Below, piece after piece: positions 27,366 through 35,391 of a DNA stretch of 64,000 nucleotides. The notes beneath the pieces were generated by a model, which was not told the DNA's origin, searched no databases, and saw only the letters and a program-made list of their open reading frames with translations. Position 1 is the first letter of the stretch; each line of letters starts with the position of its first letter. A program made the position numbers and the translations under genes. The DNA comes from Mesonia hippocampi (GTDB taxonomy: Bacteria > Bacteroidota > Bacteroidia > Flavobacteriales > Flavobacteriaceae), in NCBI RefSeq assembly GCF_014197445.1, contig NZ_JACIFO010000001.1, positions 372,001-436,000 on the forward strand. Reading direction: 5' to 3'.

Positions 27366-27863
27366 ATGCAATATCCTGAAAGACATAACAACCATACTTT
27401 GGAGCAGAAATCTGAAACTTATTTTTTGCAACATTTGCCACAAGACTGGACTGCAACAACTCCTAAGAAAGACTATGGACAAGATTTGAATTTGGAAATA
27501 TGTGAAGAAGGTCAATATCGAGGTTTAGACCTTATTGTTCAATTGAAATCATCTGCAACAAGCGGCACCTTAAATGAGACAGAAAGACAACAACTAAAGG
27601 TTTCAACCTATAATTATCTTTGGGACAATCTTAGGGTTGTTCTTATGGTCAAGTTCATTGAAGATGAAAACGAAGCATATTGGATTCTTTTAAAAGACGT
27701 TACTCCACCTGCAAATCCTGACCAAGAAAATTTTACAATTTATTTTCCAAGGCAAAACAAACTTTCTGAAATTAACTGGGATGAAATCACAAGTTATGTT
27801 AGAAGAGTTACAGACAAGAAATTAGCTGCTATGCGAGTAGAACAAAAACAAAATGAAAATTAA
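27366..27863 (+). CDS. DUF4365 nuclease-like protein
   Basis: A 165-residue protein matching the DUF4365 pattern: an early NNHTLEQKSETYFLQHLPQDWTATTPKKDYGQDLNLEI, then DLIVQLKSSATS and a WDNLRVVLMVKFIEDENEAYWILLKDV strand pair. DYGQD...E and QLKSS fit a PD-(D/E)xK-type nuclease core; this family is often fused or adjacent to immunity proteins. It is the first gene after the array promoter and overlaps the next gene by 11 bp, so the pair is one module. A defence role is inferred, not shown. Confidence 0.78.
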   Translation: MQYPERHNNHTLEQKSETYFLQHLPQDWTATTPKKDYGQDLNLEICEEGQYRGLDLIVQLKSSATSGTLNETERQQLKVSTYNYLWDNLRVVLMVKFIEDENEAYWILLKDVTPPANPDQENFTIYFPRQNKLSEINWDEITSYVRRVTDKKLAAMRVEQKQNEN

Positions 27864-28503
27864 AATGGGAGAACTAAACCTAAAGTCATCTACAATTGAA
27901 AAGTCGCTTGATTTGGCAAAAGACTTTTTGCAAAAACTTATTGGTCCTTCTGTTGACGAACTCGGACTATTGTTTTCAGACAATGTAAAACTCTGGAGAC
28001 TGAAAAATCAAATCAGAAATCTAGAGAAGGTCAAGAAAATTGTTGACGAGGAAAAAATTGACATAAAGCAAGTTAATCTGAAAGTTCTTATTCCTTATTT
28101 GGAAGGTGTTTCACTTGAAGAGGATGAAACTTTGCAAGATTTATGGGCAAAGTTATTTACTAACTACATTGACACTTCTAAGAACTTAACGATAAACGTT
28201 TACCCTAATATTTTAAAGCAACTCTCAACCAATGAAGTTACAATATTGAGATTTCTGCAATCCAACGGAAACAAATTGACCTTTAAAGGCTACAATGCAA
28301 ACAAAGAGATAAAATTTACCTCCGAAGAATTGGCTAATCTTGAAAGACTTGGGCTTATTAAAGAAACTCTTGAAATTTCTCAGTATGGTGGTGACATTGA
28401 CGAAAGCACAGGACAGTGGAAATGGGACTTTGAAGAATTAGCGTCTGGCGAATTTTATATCACAGACTTCGGTTTTGAATTTCTAAATGCTTGTGAAAGA
28501 TAA
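27853..28503 (+). CDS. DUF4393 / Abi-alpha-like protein
   Basis: A 216-residue protein whose first half (KDFLQKLIGPSVDELGLLFSDNVKLWRLKNQIRNLEKVKKIVDEE, then LEGVSLEEDETLQDLWAKLFTNYID) fits the DUF4393 (Abi-alpha) family associated with abortive infection. The C-terminal half looks like a small helical/winged domain (LSTNEVTILRFLQSNGNKLTF, LERLGLIKE). An alternative start is the ATG at 27865 (MGELNLK); the 27853 start overlaps DUF4365 and would couple translation. Pairing with a nuclease-like partner suggests a two-gene phage-response module. Confidence 0.75.
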   Translation: MKIKMGELNLKSSTIEKSLDLAKDFLQKLIGPSVDELGLLFSDNVKLWRLKNQIRNLEKVKKIVDEEKIDIKQVNLKVLIPYLEGVSLEEDETLQDLWAKLFTNYIDTSKNLTINVYPNILKQLSTNEVTILRFLQSNGNKLTFKGYNANKEIKFTSEELANLERLGLIKETLEISQYGGDIDESTGQWKWDFEELASGEFYITDFGFEFLNACER

Positions 28504-28540
28504 ACAATGACACCAGTAGACACAAAAAGAAAAACGGCAG

Positions 28541-28666
28541 GTAACAGCAGTTTGGCAAAATGGCGGGTTCACTGCTAAATTCAACAGCAGTTCTTCGATT
28601 GAACTTTTGTGCAAAACTGAACATTTGTGCTTCGATTTCCGCCACTTCGCCAAGCTGCAAACCGTA
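28541..28666 (+). repeat. attC-like element, type 2
   Basis: A ~126-bp imperfect palindrome. The arms GCAGTTTGGC (28547-28556) and GCCAAGCTGC (28649-28658) pair with one wobble, and TGGCGG (28561-28566) pairs with CCGCCA (28639-28644). Outer bases GTAAC and GTAGTT frame it. Very similar palindromes occur next to small genes in many Bacteroidota genomes, from memory. It directly follows the first cassette and directly precedes the GTTCGAGAATA repeat. Confidence 0.72.
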
Positions 28667-28926
28667 GTTCGAGAATACCCTATGGGTCGCTCAAGTCATG
28701 TCGCCTACGGCAACACTTTTTCTTGAGCTATTCTCGAACAACGCCCTGACAGTACGACGACTGTAATTCGCTATATTTGTAGTAAACTATTAATAGCTAT
28801 TGACTTTGAGACGCCTACATAGGTGAACTCTCGACAACTAACGGATATAGCGAATTACGTCTAATGGCTCTCTTTGCTCTTGAAGTATACACTTCAACGC
28901 AAATCGCCATATCCGTCAGGGTGCTA
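28667..28926 (-). repeat. Composite attC-like repeat, copy 1 (inverted relative to 36.9-46.3 kb copies)
   Basis: Read in gene direction it has part A, GTTCGAGAATA...TATTCTCGAAC (28667 to ~28729), then part B, AACGCCCTGAC...GTCAGGGTGCT. Part B holds internal inverted blocks (GGATATAGCGAATTACGTC against GTAATTCGCTATATT) and TATATTTG. It is the same full-length form as copy 6 at 46000-46254, including the inner CCCTATGGGTCGCTCAAGTC segment missing from copies 2-5. Confidence 0.88.
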
Positions 28927-29026
28927 GCCATAAGTTAAAAATAACACGTGTAGATTAAATAAAAAAAGCACGTGAATTAAAAATCAATTTGTAACTTTGT
29001 AATTGAACTTAAAAGAGTTAATTAAA

Positions 29027-29278
29027 ATGAATACAAAGTTAACATTGACAATAGAACGGGATATAATTGAACGAGCTAAAAGTTATGCAAAAGATAAAAA
29101 TCGTAGTTTATCTGATATAATTGAAAACTATTTGAAAACTCTTATTGAAAAAGAACAAAAAAACGAAGACCAAAAACTTAATCCAATTGTCGAATCATTA
29201 AAAGGTTCATTTAAAATGCCAAAAAACATGGATTATAAAAAAGAACTTAAAAACCGTTTAGAAGAAAAATATTTATAA
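29027..29278 (+). CDS. Antitoxin, DUF6364-like ribbon-helix-helix protein
   Basis: An 83-residue protein: MNTKLTLTIERDIIERAKSYAKDKNRSLSDIIENYLKTLIEKE is a ribbon-helix-helix DNA-binding domain of the DUF6364 type. The tail (SFKMPKNMDYKKELKNRLEEKYL) is the usual toxin-neutralising segment. I chose ATG 29027 over 29003 because the domain begins at MNTKL. Its stop overlaps the PIN gene start by one base (TAATG). It is the antitoxin of a type II module in the cassette. Confidence 0.86.
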   Translation: MNTKLTLTIERDIIERAKSYAKDKNRSLSDIIENYLKTLIEKEQKNEDQKLNPIVESLKGSFKMPKNMDYKKELKNRLEEKYL

Positions 29279-29706
29279 TGGATAAAGTTCTTATCGACAC
29301 AGATGTTTTAATGGATTTCTTTTTCGACAGAAAACCATTTGCAAAGTATTCAACAGAATTAATCAATCTTTGTGCAGAAAAACAAATACAAGGGTTTACA
29401 ACACCGGTAATTATTTCAAGTGTCTATTACTTATTGCGTAAAACTGCAAAACACAACATCATTGTAGAAAAAATAAAACAGCTTTTGACAATTATCGAAA
29501 TTGTAAAAATGGACAAAAATGCAGTTATGAACGCTTTAAATTCAGAGTTTAAAGATTTTGAGGATGCCTTACAAAACTTTTCGGCAATTGAAAACGGACA
29601 AATTAAAATTATTTTAACGAGAAATTTAAAAGATTTTAAAAAGAGTGAATTAGCCATTTTGACACCTGAAACATATTTAAAAGGAAAAGCCAGTGCCAGT
29701 GCCTAA
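29278..29706 (+). CDS. PIN-domain toxin (VapC-like ribonuclease)
   Basis: A 142-residue PIN nuclease. The acidic site residues are seen as VLIDTDVLMDFFFDR (Asp at 7 and 10), and the later FEDALQNFSAIENG and ILTRNLKDFKKSE blocks. PIN toxins cleave specific RNAs when not bound by antitoxin. The last residues (KASASA, then stop) are written by the start of the downstream cassette tail (GCCAGTGCCTAATCGAGTAG). The same tail sequence follows the toxins at 38.2 and 39.1 kb, so the repeat boundary lies at or inside the stop codon. Confidence 0.86.
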   Translation: MDKVLIDTDVLMDFFFDRKPFAKYSTELINLCAEKQIQGFTTPVIISSVYYLLRKTAKHNIIVEKIKQLLTIIEIVKMDKNAVMNALNSEFKDFEDALQNFSAIENGQIKIILTRNLKDFKKSELAILTPETYLKGKASASA

Positions 29707-29776
29707 TCGAGTAGATAGCTCCACCCCTCTCTAAATAGGTACGGAGTGTCAGCTTCCCCCATTTAGAACTGCTTGA

Positions 29777-30019
29777 TTTTCCAAAGTTACATTTTTTAAA
29801 CAATCACCAGAGTGGATTTATTTAATTATCGGAGTTGTATTCTTAATACTTTTTATAGCGATTGTAAGAAATAAAAATTGGGCAATTTCTCCAAGTAGTG
29901 GAAATCAACGCTTTTTTTATAATACGTTCGGGCGTAAAAATTTTAGAATTGTTATAGGAACTGTTTACCTTCTTACGTCCATTATAGGCATAGGAGGTTT
30001 TTTTATTGTATTATTTTAA
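29777..30019 (+). pseudogene. Start-less remnant of a small two-helix membrane protein
   Basis: An open frame of 80 residues without ATG, GTG or TTG. It reads FSKVTFFKQSPEWIYLIIGVVFLI, then IAIVRNKNWAISPSSGNQRFFYNTFGRKNFRIVIGTVY, then LLTSIIGIGGFFIVLF. The order (helix, KNWAISPSSGNQRFFYNTFGRKNFR, helix) is that of a small membrane protein common in Flavobacteriaceae, whose start would be near SPEW. The 5' end appears to have been replaced by cassette sequence, marking the right border of array 1. Confidence 0.6.
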
Positions 30020-30069
30020 TTAAGCTTTTAGAATAAAACCTAATCTCACCATTACCAAAATAAAAAAAC

Positions 30070-30876
30070 ATGAAATTACCTGGTATGAATATAGCTCAAA
30101 ATTGGGAAGAAAATTTAACTTGGGAAGGTATCCTCGACCTAGAATCAAAAGGTGTTGATGTAACCGAAATAAAAGAGCGATTTCTTATTCGCCAAAAAAA
30201 ACAAGAAGAAATTGATAAGTATTCCAATATACTGAGATTTACATTAGAAAAAGTAGACGCTCAATTTATTACTAATAAAACAAATATAGATAAACTAGAA
30301 AACCTAGATACTGCAATAAACAATCCTACACACCAAATGGCTAAAGATACCATTAAACCTCCTTTGCTTTTCGGAAAATCTAAATGGAGAAATGATGTAA
30401 CTAACGCTAAAATAATATACTCATCTGTAATTCAATCAGATAAACGTTTATGGGAAAAAGTTACTAGTGATATCACCCCGGCAGCAGTACTATTAGTTTA
30501 CTCTATAAATCCTAAATATGCTAAAAATATTGCTGTTTTAAAAAAAACATCCAAATACCTAAACGACTTTAGAGATCTAGATGCTATAGATAAGAGTAAG
30601 TTTTCAAAAAACATGGTTAAATTATATAATAAACTTAACGATGCACAAAGTTCAGTACACATCACACTAGATGAAACCATACTAGACGACTTAAACATAG
30701 AGGCAAATGCAGATATTAGAGTCGTTTCCTTTTATGTATACGATGATACCCCTTTACCTAATAAAAAATTACCTTCTGATGGCATCATACCCTTTGCTTG
30801 GTATAGAGCATTAGAAACCTCTAATGATAACTTTGGTTATGGAACTAAAATAATTCCTGCTAAGTATTACCTGTAA
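30070..30876 (+). CDS. Hypothetical cytoplasmic protein
   Basis: A 268-residue protein with no signal peptide, membrane segment or family that I recognise. The N-terminus is helical and charged (NWEENLTWEGILDLESKGVDVTEIKERFLIRQKKQEEIDKYSN). The C-terminus is beta-rich (DIRVVSFYVYDDTPLPNKKLPSDGIIPFAWYRALE). It is followed by a strong terminator and stands alone on its transcript. It may belong to the host rather than the array. Confidence 0.6.
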   Translation: MKLPGMNIAQNWEENLTWEGILDLESKGVDVTEIKERFLIRQKKQEEIDKYSNILRFTLEKVDAQFITNKTNIDKLENLDTAINNPTHQMAKDTIKPPLLFGKSKWRNDVTNAKIIYSSVIQSDKRLWEKVTSDITPAAVLLVYSINPKYAKNIAVLKKTSKYLNDFRDLDAIDKSKFSKNMVKLYNKLNDAQSSVHITLDETILDDLNIEANADIRVVSFYVYDDTPLPNKKLPSDGIIPFAWYRALETSNDNFGYGTKIIPAKYYL

Positions 30877-30883
30877 ACTAATA

Positions 30884-30910
30884 AACCTCCACCTTTGTGG
30901 AGGTTTTTTT
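30884..30910 (+). terminator. Rho-independent terminator
   Basis: Stem AACCTCCAC / GTGGAGGTT with a 4-base loop and a run of T, immediately after the hypothetical gene ending at 30876. Confidence 0.9.
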
Positions 30911-31270
30911 TACTATAAACATTATGTAATAATAAACCACAAAAAAAAGAATAATACTACCTATTACCAAGTAAATAAATAGCTCCTTCCCTCAACTATT
31001 TATATTCTCACTAAATCCTAAAAATAGCTATCACCCAATATACGCACAAGTATTGCACACAACGGTTCAATAATAACTTAACCTTTGTAATGTTTAACTA
31101 AACTTGTAAGCTTTAACCGTACTCACACAATCAACTATATTTGAGAGCCTTACCTTATTAGGCCATATTACAAATAGTACTTTAACATACTTTTAAGGAA
31201 TTAAATACACTAAAACCAATAGATTTTTGTTTTTTGCCATACACTATCATCAATAAATAATTATATAACT
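30911..31270. other. Upstream region of the OmpA-family gene
   Basis: No gene recognised. A TATATTTG box at 31136-31143 fits the Bacteroidota -7 consensus about 130 bp before the OmpA start, implying a long leader. Confidence 0.5.
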
Positions 31271-32092
31271 ATGAGAAAATCTTTTGTATTAACAGCAGTT
31301 GCATTAGGTATTTTAAGTACCTCATGTGTTTCTAAAAAGAAATTTACCGCACTTGAAGACGAGTTAAACACAACAAAATCTGAACTCCTAAAAACAAGGG
31401 TAGAAAAAGACGAATGCGAAGAAAAATACGCTAAAATTGAAGAAAAGGTAGATAACTACTATGCTAAGATTAACGCCCTACAAGACGATAACGACAGCAA
31501 ATTAGAAATGGTAGAAAACCTTACAGCAATGTCAGAAAAAAACAAAGCTGCCATGCGTAAGACATTGAGAAATGTATCTCCAGAAAAATTGGCCGGTGCC
31601 AAAACACTTTCAGACTCTATAGATTTAGCAATCGCTTATAACTTAACAAAATCGTTTGGAGAAGATGAAGATATCGAGGTAAATGTAGATAAAACAGTAG
31701 TGCAAATAACTATTTCTGATAAAATGCTTTTTAAAAGCGGAAGCTACTGGGTAAACCCTAAAGCCTACCCATTGCTTAAAAGAATTGCAGAAGTAGTAAA
31801 AAGTGAACCAAGCATGGAGGTACTTGTAGAAGGACATACCGACTCTCAAACCATCAAAAAAGAGTCTTACCTAGAAGATAACTGGGACTTAAGTGTACGT
31901 CGCTCTACCTCTGTTGTTCGTATTTTACAAAACAAATACAAGGTAGAAGGAAAACAGCTTATCGCTTCAGGAAGAAGCAGCTACCTCCCTATTGCCGACA
32001 ATAAAGACCGTGCAGGAAGAGAAAAAAACCGAAGAACACGTATCATTATTCTTCCTAACTTAGATAAGTTTTTAGCAATGCTAGAAGAATAA
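31271..32092 (+). CDS. OmpA-family outer-membrane lipoprotein
   Basis: A 273-residue lipoprotein. Signal peptide MRKSFVLTAVALGILSTSC has a lipobox ending LSTSC. A coiled-coil follows (KKKFTALEDELNTTKSELLKTRVEKDECEEKYAKIEEKV, ~residues 22-65). A C-terminal OmpA/MotB peptidoglycan-binding domain runs from ~residue 155 (KMLFKSGSYWVNPKAYPLLKRIAEVV, VLVEGHTDSQTI, DLSVRRSTSVVRIL, NRRTRIII). It probably links the outer membrane to peptidoglycan. Confidence 0.92.
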   Translation: MRKSFVLTAVALGILSTSCVSKKKFTALEDELNTTKSELLKTRVEKDECEEKYAKIEEKVDNYYAKINALQDDNDSKLEMVENLTAMSEKNKAAMRKTLRNVSPEKLAGAKTLSDSIDLAIAYNLTKSFGEDEDIEVNVDKTVVQITISDKMLFKSGSYWVNPKAYPLLKRIAEVVKSEPSMEVLVEGHTDSQTIKKESYLEDNWDLSVRRSTSVVRILQNKYKVEGKQLIASGRSSYLPIADNKDRAGREKNRRTRIIILPNLDKFLAMLEE

Positions 32093-32114
32093 AATTAAAC
32101 TTCGTATAAAACTA

Positions 32115-32150
32115 AAAAAGCCTTCTTTCTTTAAAAAAAGAAGGCTTTTT
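32115..32150 (+). terminator. Rho-independent terminator after the OmpA-family gene
   Basis: A 14-bp stem AAAAAGCCTTCTTT / AAAGAAGGCTTTTT at 32115-32128 and 32137-32150. A-rich and T-rich flanks could make it work in both directions. Confidence 0.88.
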
Positions 32151-32289
32151 GGTTTAAAATATGTTAAGTTTATAAAAAAATAAGCCATTTCTGGCGTTTT
32201 TTTATGGCGTTGCTTTTATAAAAGTGTACTTTCGTCGATAAGGAAATAATCATAAAATATGATTCCTATAAAATAGAAAAACGAAACTT

Positions 32290-32718
32290 ATGAGTCAAGT
32301 TAAACAAAACGACACCGTACGCGTACACTACACAGGAAAACTTAAAGACGGGCAAATTTTTGATAGTTCTTTAGAAAGAGAGCCTTTAGAATTTACTTTA
32401 GGACAAGGACAATTAATTCCTGGATTTGAAAACGGAGTTATCGATATGAAAGTTAACGAAAAGAAAACTATCGAAATTCCTAGTAATGAAGCTTATGGTG
32501 ATGTTCAAGAAGAATTATTTATGGAAGTACCTAAAAGTCAACTCCCACAAGAAATAGAGCCAAAAGTAGGTATGGGCTTAGTATCTAAAAACCCAGATGG
32601 TACCGAAAGACAATTGCGTGTTGCAGAAGTTAAAGATGAAGCTATTGTTGTAGATGCTAACCACCCATTGGCAGGAAAAGATCTTATTTTTGAATTAGAA
32701 TTGGTAGAAATTAAATAA
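32290..32718 (+). CDS. FKBP-type peptidyl-prolyl isomerase, SlyD-like
   Basis: A 142-residue cytoplasmic foldase. The FKBP fold (NDTVRVHYTGKLKDGQIFDSS, PLEFTLGQGQLIPGFENGVIDMKVNEKKTIEIP) is interrupted by an insert-in-flap domain of about 45 residues, as in SlyD/FkpB. It catalyses prolyl cis-trans isomerisation and helps folding. The His/Cys-rich metal-binding tail of E. coli SlyD is absent; the protein ends at FELELVEIK. Confidence 0.93.
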   Translation: MSQVKQNDTVRVHYTGKLKDGQIFDSSLEREPLEFTLGQGQLIPGFENGVIDMKVNEKKTIEIPSNEAYGDVQEELFMEVPKSQLPQEIEPKVGMGLVSKNPDGTERQLRVAEVKDEAIVVDANHPLAGKDLIFELELVEIK

Positions 32719-32878
32719 TTGTTAATACAAGTTATTTAAAACTACTTTTTACCCAGTATTTTTATTAAAAAATACTAACATAACTTAAAAAAGCAAGTAA
32801 ACTAGTTAATAATTTGGTTTGCATGCTTTTTTTTTGTATCATGGAACTTGTTATTCTTTAAAAAACAAGGATTTCTAT

Positions 32879-33745
32879 ATGAGACAACTTAAAATTACCA
32901 AACAGGTAACCAATCGTGAATCTAAATCGTTAGATAAGTATTTACAAGATATAAGTAAAGTAGATTTAATTACTGCCGAAGAAGAAGTAGAATTAGCACA
33001 ACGCATAAGACAAGGAGACCAAGCTGCTTTAGAAAAATTAACCAATGCAAATTTAAGATTTGTTGTCTCTGTAGCAAAACAATACCAAAACCAAGGCTTA
33101 AAGCTTCCCGACTTAATTAACGAAGGAAATGTAGGTTTGGTAAAAGCCGCCAAACGTTTTGATGAAACTAGAGGGTTTAAATTTATTTCGTATGCAGTAT
33201 GGTGGATTAGGCAATCTATATTATCGGCATTGGCAGAACAATCGCGTGTAGTGCGTTTACCCTTAAATAAAATTGGAGTTATTAATAAAATAAATAAAAC
33301 CTTTTCTCATCTAGAACAAGCATACCAGCGCCCGCCTTCTGCCGAGGAAATAGCCAAAGAGTTAGACATGACAACCGCTCAGGTAAAAGAAGCCTTAAAA
33401 AACTCTGGAAGGCACCTCTCTATGGATGCTCCTTTTAAAGAAGGTGAAAACGATTCTAACCTATACGATGTTGTTAGCTCTGGAGAATCGCCAAACCCAG
33501 ATGATCAACTTATGAAAGATTCTTTAAGCATCGAAATCAATAGGGCTTTAGATACGCTTTCCCCTCGTGAAGCTGATGTGATTAGGTTAAATTACGGAAT
33601 TGGAAATCAGCCTGCAATGACTTTACAAGAAATTGGAGATACTTTCGATTTAAGCAGGGAACGCGTTAGACAAATTAGAGAAAAAGGAATTAGACGCCTT
33701 AAAAATCAGTCTAAAAACAAAATTTTAAAGAAATTTTTGGGTTAA
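32879..33745 (+). CDS. rpoD: Primary RNA polymerase sigma factor (RpoD/SigA)
   Basis: A 288-residue sigma-70 factor of the compact Bacteroidota type lacking region 1.1. Region 1.2 is [31 protein letters not shown]. Region 2 is [57 protein letters not shown]. Region 3 and region 4 ([43 protein letters not shown]) complete it. The start is ATG 32879 (MRQLKITKQ), the conserved start in this phylum; an upstream ATG at 32819 would add an unlikely Phe-rich leader. This sigma factor reads the TTG/TAnnTTTG promoters noted here. Confidence 0.97.
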   Translation: MRQLKITKQVTNRESKSLDKYLQDISKVDLITAEEEVELAQRIRQGDQAALEKLTNANLRFVVSVAKQYQNQGLKLPDLINEGNVGLVKAAKRFDETRGFKFISYAVWWIRQSILSALAEQSRVVRLPLNKIGVINKINKTFSHLEQAYQRPPSAEEIAKELDMTTAQVKEALKNSGRHLSMDAPFKEGENDSNLYDVVSSGESPNPDDQLMKDSLSIEINRALDTLSPREADVIRLNYGIGNQPAMTLQEIGDTFDLSRERVRQIREKGIRRLKNQSKNKILKKFLG

Positions 33746-33757
33746 TAGTTAATTGAG

Positions 33758-33802
33758 AAAAAGCTACCGCTACTTATTAAGTAATTTTAGGTGGCTTTTT
33801 TT
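33758..33802 (+). terminator. Terminator after rpoD
   Basis: AAAAAGCTACC pairs with GGTGGCTTTTT (one wobble), with an inner TACTT/AAGTA stem, then T-rich sequence. Confidence 0.75.
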
Positions 33803-33826
33803 ATATAAAGCCTTAAATAGAAATAT

Positions 33827-33863
33827 AAAAAAATCCCATCCAAAAACTTGGATGGGATTTTTT
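33827..33863. terminator. Bidirectional terminator between rpoD and sucC
   Basis: AAAAAAATCCCATCC / GGATGGGATTTTTT form a perfect stem with an 8-base loop. Both strands end in T-runs, so it can stop sucC from the right and read-through of rpoD from the left. Confidence 0.9.
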
Positions 33864-33884
33864 ATGCCTTCGCTATTTTAAAGC

Positions 33885-35078
33885 TTAGCTTAATACTTTT
33901 TGTACTTTATCTGCAGCTTCTTTAAATTCTACTGCACTTTCTACGTTTAATCCGCTACTATCAATAAGTTCTTTAGCGATATCTGCATTGGTACCTTGTA
34001 AACGTACAATAATAGGAACTTTAATTTCGTCTCCCATATTTTTATAAGCATCTACAATTCCTTGTGCTACACGGTCGCAACGTACAATTCCTCCAAATAT
34101 ATTTACAAGAATAGCTTCTACGTTATCATCTTTTAAGATTAAACGGAAAGCTTCCTCTACACGTTTTGCATCGGCAGTACCACCAACATCTAAAAAGTTA
34201 GCTGGCTCCCCTCCTGCTTGTTTAATCAAATCCATAGTAGCCATGGCCAATCCAGCACCATTTACCATACAACCAACGTTTCCGTCTAGATCTACATAGT
34301 TTAATCCAGATTTTTTAGCTTCAACTTCGGTTGGGTTTTCTTCACGCTCGTCACGCATTTCCATATAATCTTTATGGCGGTATAACGCGTTATCGTCTAG
34401 CGTTACCTTAGCATCAACAGCCATGATTTTATCATCGCTAGTTTTTAATACTGGGTTTATTTCAAATAAAGAAGAATCCGATTTTGCGTAGGCTGTATAT
34501 AAAGCAGTTACAAACTTTACCATTTCTTTAAAAGCTGCTCCAGATAAACCTAAATTAAAAGCTACTTTACGAGCTTGGAAAGGTAGAATTCCTGTAGCAG
34601 GATCTATTTCTTCTGTAAAGATTAAGTGTGGAGTTTCCTCGGCAACAGTTTCTATATCCATACCTCCTTCGGTAGAATACATAATCATATTACGTCCTGT
34701 AGCACGGTTAAGCAATACAGACATGTAATATTCTTCAGGTTCGCTGTCTCCTGGATAATATACATCCTCGGCAATCAACACCTGATTTACTTTTTTACCT
34801 TCTGGTGGAGTTTGCGGAGTTATTAAATCCATCCCAATAATCTGTCCAGCAAGGCTTTCTACTTCTTGTAGGTTTTTAGCTAATTTAACACCGCCTCCTT
34901 TACCACGGCCTCCCGCGTGTATCTGTGCTTTAATTACATGCCAACCAGTTCCTGTTTCTTCGGTTAGTTTTTTTGCAGCTGCTACAGCTTCGGTTGGGTT
35001 TTGGGCAACTATTCCGCGTTGTATGCGAACGCCAAAACTACTTAGTATTTGTTTTCCTTGATATTCGTGTAAATTCAT
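33885..35078 (-). CDS. sucC: Succinyl-CoA synthetase (ADP-forming) beta subunit
   Basis: A 397-residue TCA-cycle subunit that, with the alpha subunit (not in this window), converts succinyl-CoA to succinate with ATP formation. ATP-grasp features are visible: MNLHEYQGKQILSSFGV, KAQIHAGGRGKGGGVKLAKN, LFEINPVLKT, LDGNVGCMVNGAGLAMATMDLIKQAGGEPANFLDVGG and VNIFGGIVRCD. I set the start at ATG 35078 because the 35114 ATG lies inside the -7 box of the promoter. Confidence 0.97.
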   Translation of the reverse strand: MNLHEYQGKQILSSFGVRIQRGIVAQNPTEAVAAAKKLTEETGTGWHVIKAQIHAGGRGKGGGVKLAKNLQEVESLAGQIIGMDLITPQTPPEGKKVNQVLIAEDVYYPGDSEPEEYYMSVLLNRATGRNMIMYSTEGGMDIETVAEETPHLIFTEEIDPATGILPFQARKVAFNLGLSGAAFKEMVKFVTALYTAYAKSDSSLFEINPVLKTSDDKIMAVDAKVTLDDNALYRHKDYMEMRDEREENPTEVEAKKSGLNYVDLDGNVGCMVNGAGLAMATMDLIKQAGGEPANFLDVGGTADAKRVEEAFRLILKDDNVEAILVNIFGGIVRCDRVAQGIVDAYKNMGDEIKVPIIVRLQGTNADIAKELIDSSGLNVESAVEFKEAADKVQKVLS

Positions 35079-35113
35079 AATCAGGTTTTTCTCGTGTTCT
35101 AGTTTATGATGCA

Positions 35114-35144
35114 CAAAAATAAGAAATGTATTAAATTAAGACAA
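35114..35144 (-). promoter_or_regulatory. sucC promoter
   Basis: On the minus strand: TTG (35144-35142), 20-base spacer, TATTTTTG (35121-35114). This exact Bacteroidota spacing puts the start of transcription about 28-30 bp before the sucC ATG at 35078. Confidence 0.8.
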
Positions 35145-35310
35145 TTTTATTTAAGGCTTTTATTCTTCCTAACTAACAATTAGCTAAATTTTTTCTGCTA
35201 CGGACATTTTTTATTTTAAATTATACCTATAAAAGCATTACAACTCGTTCTAAATTGTGTAGTGATTACCTTTATTATCCTTACTCTTTATTATTGTTCG
35301 CTTAACGAAT

Positions 35311-35338
35311 AAAAAAATAAAGCCGCTTTAAACGGCTT
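35311..35338 (-). terminator. Terminator after the SDR gene, cassette-tail copy 1
   Basis: Minus-strand AAGCCG-TTTAAAG-CGGCTT followed by TTATTTTTTT. The same hairpin and its flank (TAAATTGATTTT before it) recur at 37386-37404 and 40252-40270, so this is the conserved tail of three cassettes. It marks the left border of array 2. Confidence 0.82.
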
Positions 35339-35391
35339 ATATAAAATCAATTTAGGTAATGCTATAGGTGTGCTGGTGTTGTAAGTAGTTT

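Noticed and set aside
32819-32878. Longer N-terminus for RpoD from ATG 32819
   Set aside because: The extra residues are hydrophobic and unlike any RpoD start; MRQLKITKQ at 32879 is the usual start in this phylum.
35079-35114. Longer N-terminus for SucC from ATG 35114
   Set aside because: The ATG lies within the TATTTTTG box of a well-spaced promoter; MNLHEYQGK is the family start.
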